The notes under the pieces: model-generated
Database searches by the model: none
What the model was told of the DNA's origin: nothing
Seen by the model: only the letters and a program-made list of their open reading frames with translations
Shown here: positions 15,669 to 20,356 of the stretch, one piece after another
Numbering within the stretch: the stretch's first letter is position 1
Layout of the letters: each line of letters begins with the position of its first letter
From: JBBDIO01 sp040880365
GTDB taxonomy: Bacteria > Chloroflexota > Anaerolineae > Caldilineales > Caldilineaceae
Assembly: GCA_040880365.1 (NCBI GenBank)
Contig: JBBDIO010000183.1
Location: 1 to 20,356 of the forward strand
DNA length: 20,356 nucleotides
Reading direction: 5' to 3'
Program-made: the position numbers and the translations under genes

Positions 15669-16664
15669 TTAGGACGGAAGACACCGGGGTGGCATATCGG
15701 GCGAAGTATCATATGGCGGCGGCGGCGCATGGGCAACATCTACCACATAATCCGCCATCATCTTCACCGTCCAATCAAAGTAATAGGGCGAAAGAATATT
15801 CACATCCAGCGCAGGGGCGGGGTTAAAGAGATCGATGGCATAGGGGACACCGTTGCGCACGGCAAAATCGATGCAGTTCATATCATAGCCCAATGCCCGG
15901 CTCAATACCTGCGCATCGTGCGCGACCCGATCACGCAATGCCAGCTCCAGAATCGGCTCATCCACCAGATAGACACCGGCATCGGGGTCAAAGGGGATGG
16001 GCAACACATTGTCGCGCCCGATGCAGAGACAGCGCACAAAGACATCCCATTCGATATATTCCTGGAACAACATGACCGCGCCATCGCTGTGGTCATAGGC
16101 AAACAGCAGCGATTCCAGGCTATCGATTACCGCATAATACTGGCGTCCGCCCATCACATCCTTCAACACGGCGGGCGTGCCCACATAATGCAACATGGCC
16201 TGCCAATCCAGGGGATATTCGAGATTGCGCAGACTTTCCTCATCAATACCGGGGGGATAGGTTTTCATGGGCAGCAACACCGTGCGCGGCACCGCTACGC
16301 CCAGTTTTTCTGCCAGCCCGGTCTGAAAAAAACTATCGTCGGCACTCCACAAAAAAGGGTTGTTGATGATATACGCGCCCTGCAAGGCAGCCTGCTTCAG
16401 ATAGGTGCGATAATAGGGCACTTCGTGGCTGATACGATCCACAATCACATCATAGGGGCAGGGCGCATCCAGACGTATGCCCCCCAGTTGCACATATTCC
16501 GCGCTCACACCCGCCTCGCGCCGGTTGATTTCCTCGACAAACGCGGGGGGGAAACTCCATTCGCGTCCGAATAACAGACCGACACGCTTTTCGGTGTGCT
16601 TTTCGGTGCGCGGTTCGGTCCGGGTTGCGGACTGTGTTTCAGGGTGATCTTCAGAGGGATTCAT
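15669..16664 (-). CDS. ATP-grasp domain protein, unknown substrate
   Basis: A protein of 331 residues. After a polar N-terminus (1-26), residues 27-105 form a pre-ATP-grasp domain (VGLLFGREWSFPPAFVEEI ... YDVIVDRISHEVPYYRTYLK). The ATP-grasp core includes PAVLKDVMGGRQYYAV (164-179, nucleotide-binding Lys168), FQEYIEWDVFVRCLCIG (200-216), and the metal-binding end CIDFAVRNGVPYAIDLFNPAP (264-284, with D266, D278 and N281). Enzymes of this superfamily join a carboxylate to an amine or thiol using ATP; the substrate here is unknown. Its ATG directly abuts the TAG of the small upstream gene (TAGATG), so the two are translationally coupled and probably work together. It precedes the glycan locus by a 226-base spacer, so a link to the glycan is possible but not shown. 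Confidence 0.82.
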   Translation of the reverse strand: MNPSEDHPETQSATRTEPRTEKHTEKRVGLLFGREWSFPPAFVEEINRREAGVSAEYVQLGGIRLDAPCPYDVIVDRISHEVPYYRTYLKQAALQGAYIINNPFLWSADDSFFQTGLAEKLGVAVPRTVLLPMKTYPPGIDEESLRNLEYPLDWQAMLHYVGTPAVLKDVMGGRQYYAVIDSLESLLFAYDHSDGAVMLFQEYIEWDVFVRCLCIGRDNVLPIPFDPDAGVYLVDEPILELALRDRVAHDAQVLSRALGYDMNCIDFAVRNGVPYAIDLFNPAPALDVNILSPYYFDWTVKMMADYVVDVAHAPPPPYDTSPDMPPRCLPS

Positions 16665-17081
16665 CTAATCTGCCTGTTGCTGCCACTCGTCCCAGTCGAC
16701 GCCAAAACCAAAGCCAGGTTCCCGGGCATCCGGGTTACGAAATTCCAGCACCATCTCAAATTCCTGGGTGTCCAATACCTGCATCTCCGTATCCGACATG
16801 CCCAGGGTCAGCTCGGCAATCACGCGATAGCGTGTACCCGGCGTCGGCTTGCGCATGTGCAGCGTGGTTTCAATCCGCTGCTCGCTGCGCATCATCATAT
16901 AGACGCTGTTGTCTTCGGTGCCGTCGGGGTTGAGCACACGCAACTCGATATTGGGGTGTTGATCCTCCACCGCGGTAACCCAGCAGCGCGCCCATATTTT
17001 CTGTAAATCTGGATAGGGATAGAGAATAATGCGCTCAAAACGCAGCGTCGCCTCGGCATCGAACAGTGGTATTTCCATCAT
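16665..17081 (-). CDS. Small all-beta protein of unknown function, coupled to the ATP-grasp gene
   Basis: A protein of 138 residues that I do not recognise as a named family. It has no signal peptide or membrane segment and looks like alternating beta strands (LRFERIILYPYPDLQKIWARCWV ... NIELRVLNPDGTEDNSVYMMMRS ... RYRVIAELTLGMSD ... FEMVLEFRNPD), which suggests an Ig-like sandwich. The C-terminus is acidic and Trp-rich (DWDEWQQQAD). The start is one of two adjacent ATGs (17081 or 17078) with a weak GAGTGA just before. It is the first gene of the minus-strand set, with a 448-base non-coding stretch between it and tRNA-Sec. The stop abuts the ATG of the ATP-grasp gene. It may be a partner or a substrate of that enzyme; this is inference from order only. 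Confidence 0.75.
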   Translation of the reverse strand: MMEIPLFDAEATLRFERIILYPYPDLQKIWARCWVTAVEDQHPNIELRVLNPDGTEDNSVYMMMRSEQRIETTLHMRKPTPGTRYRVIAELTLGMSDTEMQVLDTQEFEMVLEFRNPDAREPGFGFGVDWDEWQQQAD

Positions 17082-17625
<544 letters not shown>

Positions 17626-17631
17626 ACGTCG

Positions 17632-17660
17632 ATTGTACAAGCCCGCCGCTCACAACCCAA
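17632..17660 (-). promoter_or_regulatory. Candidate promoter of tRNA-Sec
   Basis: On the minus strand, TTGGGT (17660-17655) is followed after 17 bases by TACAAT (17637-17632), a 5 of 6 match to the -10 consensus. It ends 6 bases before the first base of the tRNA, so transcription would begin at or near the mature 5' end. The -35 is weak. Confidence 0.4.
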
Positions 17661-17730
17661 AACCGCACGCGCATCGTATCCTATCATTTTTGCACGGCGT
17701 ATTGGTTCAGAGACGCCAATCGGGCGCGCT

Positions 17731-17773
17731 TTGCGCGAGCACAACGCCATAGGCTAGAATGACGGGCATTCTA
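17731..17773 (+). promoter_or_regulatory. Candidate promoter with an inverted repeat over its -10, upstream of the lipoprotein gene
   Basis: TTGCGC (17731-17736), 18 bases, then TAGAAT (17755-17760) forms a possible plus-strand promoter. The -10 lies inside a perfect inverted repeat TAGAATG-ACGGG-CATTCTA (17755-17773), which would extend over the likely start of transcription. That is the position expected for a repressor operator. The leader to the ATG at 17845 would be about 78 bases. Confidence 0.35.
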
Positions 17774-17844
17774 CCTGGCTAAACGCTTGCCTAATCTACC
17801 CACTATAGACAGAGGGGTTGGCTTTGATTATCCGAACAGAAACC

Positions 17845-18543
17845 ATGCTGCAACTACGTGCGGGTGCGACGTCCCCTCCACGCGCGCGCCGTTTTGTGAT
17901 GGCGATGACCGCCATGTTGATGAGCCTGGCGCTGATTGCGTGTGGCGGCGCAGAACCCGCCGCACCCGCGCCTACCGCCGACGCCGCCAATGCCACCGCT
18001 GCGACCAGTGCAGATGCCCAAACCAGTTCCAGCACAGTTGCGCCTATCGAACCCCTGGCGCTGGAACAGAGCCAACCACCCGTGCGCCTGCAAATTCCCG
18101 ATCTGGGGCTGGATATACCGGTCACCGAAATGGGATGGCAGGTGACGATGGCCGATGATACGCGCACCACAACCTGGGTTGTGCCCGAAACAAGCCTGGG
18201 CTGGCACGCCAACAGTGCCGGCGTGGGCGCAGCCGGCAATACCATTCTATCGGGACGACAGGTAGGCGACAGTGCCCCATTGGCCGCGCTGGCACTGGGT
18301 GATATTCAAATCGGCCAGGAAGTCCACATCACCGATGTCGATGGCCTGGTCTTCATCTACCGCATTTCCGAAATCAGCGATCCCATACCCGCCGCGGGCG
18401 CGACCGAGGCCGACGAAAGCCGAGCCGCAACCTACTTTGGCCCCACCAATACCGCCCGTCTGACCCTGGCAACCGGATGGCCCGAGTTTACCACCACCCA
18501 CCGCATTTTCGCCGTGGGTGAGCTTATCGGCGTCGCCCCATAG
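17845..18543 (+). CDS. Lipoprotein with sortase-like domain lacking the catalytic His and Cys
   Basis: A protein of 232 residues from the ATG at 17845. A lipoprotein signal (RARRFVMAMTAMLMSLALIAC, lipidated Cys33) is followed by an Ala/Pro/Thr-rich linker (34-75) and a sortase fold: VRLQIPDLGLDIPV (80-93), WVVPETSLGWHANSAGVG, GNTILSGRQ (131-139), LGDIQIGQEVHITDVDG and LTLATGWPEFTTTHRIFAVG (206-225). Active sortases of this type have SGHH or SGHN and a TCWP-like motif. Here the His position is Arg138 and the Cys position is Gly211, while the later Arg220 is kept. Transpeptidation is therefore not expected. TTG codons at 17818 and 17824 follow a GAGGGG run and could be the real start, adding 7-9 residues. 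It is the first of three plus-strand genes for exported or surface functions. Confidence 0.82.
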   Translation: MLQLRAGATSPPRARRFVMAMTAMLMSLALIACGGAEPAAPAPTADAANATAATSADAQTSSSTVAPIEPLALEQSQPPVRLQIPDLGLDIPVTEMGWQVTMADDTRTTTWVVPETSLGWHANSAGVGAAGNTILSGRQVGDSAPLAALALGDIQIGQEVHITDVDGLVFIYRISEISDPIPAAGATEADESRAATYFGPTNTARLTLATGWPEFTTTHRIFAVGELIGVAP

Positions 18544-18616
18544 GCTAGCCGCGCAGTCGCCAACCCGAGATCACCCGGTGCGCGCGACGCAGCAGCCGAC
18601 ATGACATCCACACCTC

Positions 18617-19777
18617 ATGACAAGCACACTAAGCGTGAATGAACCCAGCGCGGCGACCCCGACCGCACAGCCGGCAAAGCACTCTGCCGGCAATTCTGCG
18701 CACGCGCCCGACTCGACTGTGACCGGGCAACCAGGTTCCCACGCGGCGCGCGCCAGCTCTGCGCCTCTCTGCGCCGCCTCTATCATCGTGCCCGTCTACA
18801 ATGGGGCCGAGGTAATCACACGCTGTCTGGATGCGCTGGTCGGGCAAACTATAGACGCCGACGCGTGGGAAGTGATTGTCATTGCCGATGGTTCCACCGA
18901 TGCCACTCCCGCCGTCGTGGAACGCTGGATCGCCGAACACCCCCAGGTGCAGGCACGCCTAGTACAACAGGCCAATGCCGGGCCTGCCGCGGCTCGCAAC
19001 CGGGGTGCAGAAGTGGCAAACGCGCCCATCCTGCTCTTCACCGATGCCGACTGTGCACCCACATCCGACTGGACTGCCCAGTTGCTTGCCGTCTTTGCCG
19101 ACCCCGACATCGCCGGCGCAAAAGGCGTCTACCTGTCGGATCAGACAGCGTGGGTGGCCCGGTTTGTGCAGGCCGAATATGAAGACCGCTATGACCGCAT
19201 GGCCGGTCTGCCCCAAATCGACGCCATCGACACCTATGCCGCAGGCTATCGGCGCGCGGTCTTTTTGGAAAATGGCGGCTTCGACCCGACCTTTGTCAAA
19301 GCGGCCTGTGAAGACCACGATCTCAGTTTTCGACTGGCCCAGCGTGGCTATCGGATGGTCTTCGCCCCCCAGGTGCAGGTGCATCATCTGCATGTAGAAA
19401 CCCTGTGGGGCTATATGCGGCGGAAATATCATGTAGGATTCTGGAAATCGTTGTTGACCCGACGCCACCCCCAGCGCATCGTCTATGATACGCACACGCC
19501 CCAGACCCTGAAGCTACAAATCCTGTTGAGCGGGGTGCTTGTGGCGGCGAGCGGGCTGGGCATCGTCAGTATCTGGCTGCCCGCGCTGGCAGTTGTCTGG
19601 TGGATTGTCGGCCTGGCTTTGGTTGTATTTTATCTCTCGGCAGGTGGATTTCTGGCGAAACTATGGCGCCGTTCACCCAGCCTGGCGTTGGCGGGCCTGG
19701 TCTTGCTACAGGCCCGCGCCCTGGCTTCGGGCGTCGGCTATCTCATAGGCACGCTCTACTTTGCGCGCACGACCTGA
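18617..19777 (+). CDS. Membrane-attached GT2 family glycosyltransferase
   Basis: A protein of 386 residues. After a disordered N-terminus of about 50 residues comes a GT2 domain: ASIIVPVYNGAEVITRCLDAL, VIVIADGSTDAT, NAGPAAARNRGAE, the metal-binding FTDADC (about 143-148), YAAGYRRAVFLENGGFD and CEDHDLSFRLAQRGYRMVFAP. The end (about 290-386) has two to three membrane helices (LQILLSGVLVAASGLGIVSIW, AVVWWIVGLALVVFYLSAGG, and a weaker one near the end). It probably transfers a sugar to a lipid or glycan acceptor at the inner membrane face. It begins 73 bases after the sortase-like gene and lacks a clear ribosome site at the ATG at 18617; no other in-frame start gives the intact domain. Confidence 0.88.
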   Translation: MTSTLSVNEPSAATPTAQPAKHSAGNSAHAPDSTVTGQPGSHAARASSAPLCAASIIVPVYNGAEVITRCLDALVGQTIDADAWEVIVIADGSTDATPAVVERWIAEHPQVQARLVQQANAGPAAARNRGAEVANAPILLFTDADCAPTSDWTAQLLAVFADPDIAGAKGVYLSDQTAWVARFVQAEYEDRYDRMAGLPQIDAIDTYAAGYRRAVFLENGGFDPTFVKAACEDHDLSFRLAQRGYRMVFAPQVQVHHLHVETLWGYMRRKYHVGFWKSLLTRRHPQRIVYDTHTPQTLKLQILLSGVLVAASGLGIVSIWLPALAVVWWIVGLALVVFYLSAGGFLAKLWRRSPSLALAGLVLLQARALASGVGYLIGTLYFARTT

Positions 19778-19823
19778 TAGCAATACACCAGAACACGCAT
19801 CCGAGACTTGCAGAAGAACAGGT

Positions 19824-19829
19824 AAGGAG
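19824..19829 (+). promoter_or_regulatory. Shine-Dalgarno AAGGAG of the SH3b protein gene
   Basis: AAGGAG lies 9 bases before the ATG at 19839 and fixes that start. It is the best standard ribosome site in the window; most other genes here have weak ones. Confidence 0.75.
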
Positions 19830-19838
19830 TTGAGGTAT

Positions 19839-20356
19839 ATGAATACACGCTTGAAGAATCAGATTAAGACTCAGAAAAAGGCGCAGACCACCGCGCTGGG
19901 CCATCTGCGCCGCCACTGGCTGTTGACCGTGGTCGCCACGCTGGTCGTCGCCATTTCGACGCTGAGCGTGCCCGCCTGGGCAGGCCCGGTTGCCGCCCCC
20001 CTGAATCAGACGGTGCCGCCGGCCACACCCACCCCGCCCTTTAACCAGGAGGTTCCCACCGCGACCCCCCTCCCCCTCGACGCCCCAGAAGACACCGACG
20101 AGAATGACAACGACGATGACGACGCGTCCTCCGGCGGTTCAACGGGCAATGGGGTGGGCGATGGGGCAGGTGATGACGGGGAAGAGATTGATCCCAATTC
20201 CGTCCCCTTCCAGATGCCGGAAAGCACCGGCGAGAGTGCCGAAACCACAGTGGCGCAGGCGGGCGACGAATTGACCGCCAACGTTTCGGTCGGCACCCTC
20301 AATGTGCGCGAAGGCCCGGGCACGGGTTTCCCGGTTATCGGCACCTTTAGCCTAAA
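19839..20356 (+). CDS. Secreted SH3b-domain protein, N-terminal part (cut by right edge)
   Basis: The open frame runs from the ATG at 19839 off the right edge (172 codons visible). The N-terminus is long and basic (MNTRLKNQIKTQKK ... LRRHW), followed by a signal helix (LLTVVATLVVAISTLSV) and PAWA, a likely cleavage site near residue 48. A Pro/Thr-rich segment leads to a strongly acidic stretch (EDTDENDNDDDDASS) and a Gly/Asp-rich linker. At about 150 an SH3b domain begins (ANVSVGTLNVREGPGTGFPVIGTF), the repeat type that binds cell-wall or surface polymers. More SH3b repeats or a catalytic domain may follow beyond the edge. It lies 61 bases after the GT2 gene and has a good ribosome site of its own. 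Confidence 0.83.
   Translation, partial: MNTRLKNQIKTQKKAQTTALGHLRRHWLLTVVATLVVAISTLSVPAWAGPVAAPLNQTVPPATPTPPFNQEVPTATPLPLDAPEDTDENDNDDDDASSGGSTGNGVGDGAGDDGEEIDPNSVPFQMPESTGESAETTVAQAGDELTANVSVGTLNVREGPGTGFPVIGTFSL

Noticed and set aside
18472..18483. Possible selenocysteine at the sortase-like active-site position, given the nearby tRNA-Sec
   Set aside because: The codon at the Cys position reads GGA (Gly), not TGA, so there is no recoding signal. A single sequencing error could be tested but is not supported.
20006..20344. Minus-strand frame near the right edge, Ser/Pro/Val-rich
   Set aside because: It is the reverse of the acidic linker and SH3b start of the plus-strand gene, which has a signal peptide and a strong ribosome site.

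Overview
The window looks like draft-assembly DNA (two runs of exactly 100 N, at 12739-12838 and 15134-15233) from a GC-rich bacterium. Chloroflexota, Anaerolineae/Caldilinea-like, is my best guess. It rests on the style of the exported proteins, the WP-type sortase-like fold, a Wzm/Wzt exporter set with long multidomain glycosyltransferases, and a tRNA-Sec. No taxonomic marker gene is present, so this is inference.

Region 1 (1-17081, all minus strand) is a co-directional set of twelve genes for making, modifying and exporting a surface glycan. In transcription order they are: a small beta-rich protein; an ATP-grasp ligase whose ATG abuts the previous stop; a secreted clan GH-A-like glycoside hydrolase broken by an assembly gap; an ABC-2 permease (Wzm-like); an ABC ATPase with a C-terminal Wzt-type glycan-reading domain; a methyltransferase with a coiled-coil tail; a GT2-GT4 double glycosyltransferase; a second, shortened copy of that enzyme; a methyltransferase with an N-terminal beta-sandwich domain; a secreted protein with three carbohydrate-binding-like modules; a dTDP-L-rhamnose 4-epimerase-like SDR; and the start of a multi-spanning GT-C-type membrane glycosyltransferase leaving the left edge. 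The likely scheme is: sugar nucleotide supply (SDR), chain synthesis (GT2/GT4 enzymes), end-capping (methyltransferases), recognition of the capped end by the Wzt C-terminal domain, export through Wzm, and trimming or binding outside the cell.

Region 2 (17082-17844) is non-coding apart from a selenocysteine tRNA (minus strand, anticodon UCA) with its own promoter-like sequence. It also holds direct and inverted repeats that may be regulatory sites for the two divergent gene sets.

Region 3 (17845-20356, plus strand) holds a lipoprotein with a sortase fold that lacks both the catalytic His and Cys, a membrane-attached GT2 glycosyltransferase, and the start of a secreted protein with an acidic linker and an SH3b domain, cut by the right edge.

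The most notable observations are the tandem GT2-GT4 duplication with loss of one nucleotide-sugar domain, the 13-bp repeat that reiterates a Shine-Dalgarno sequence in front of the wzt-like gene, and the apparently dead sortase lipoprotein.
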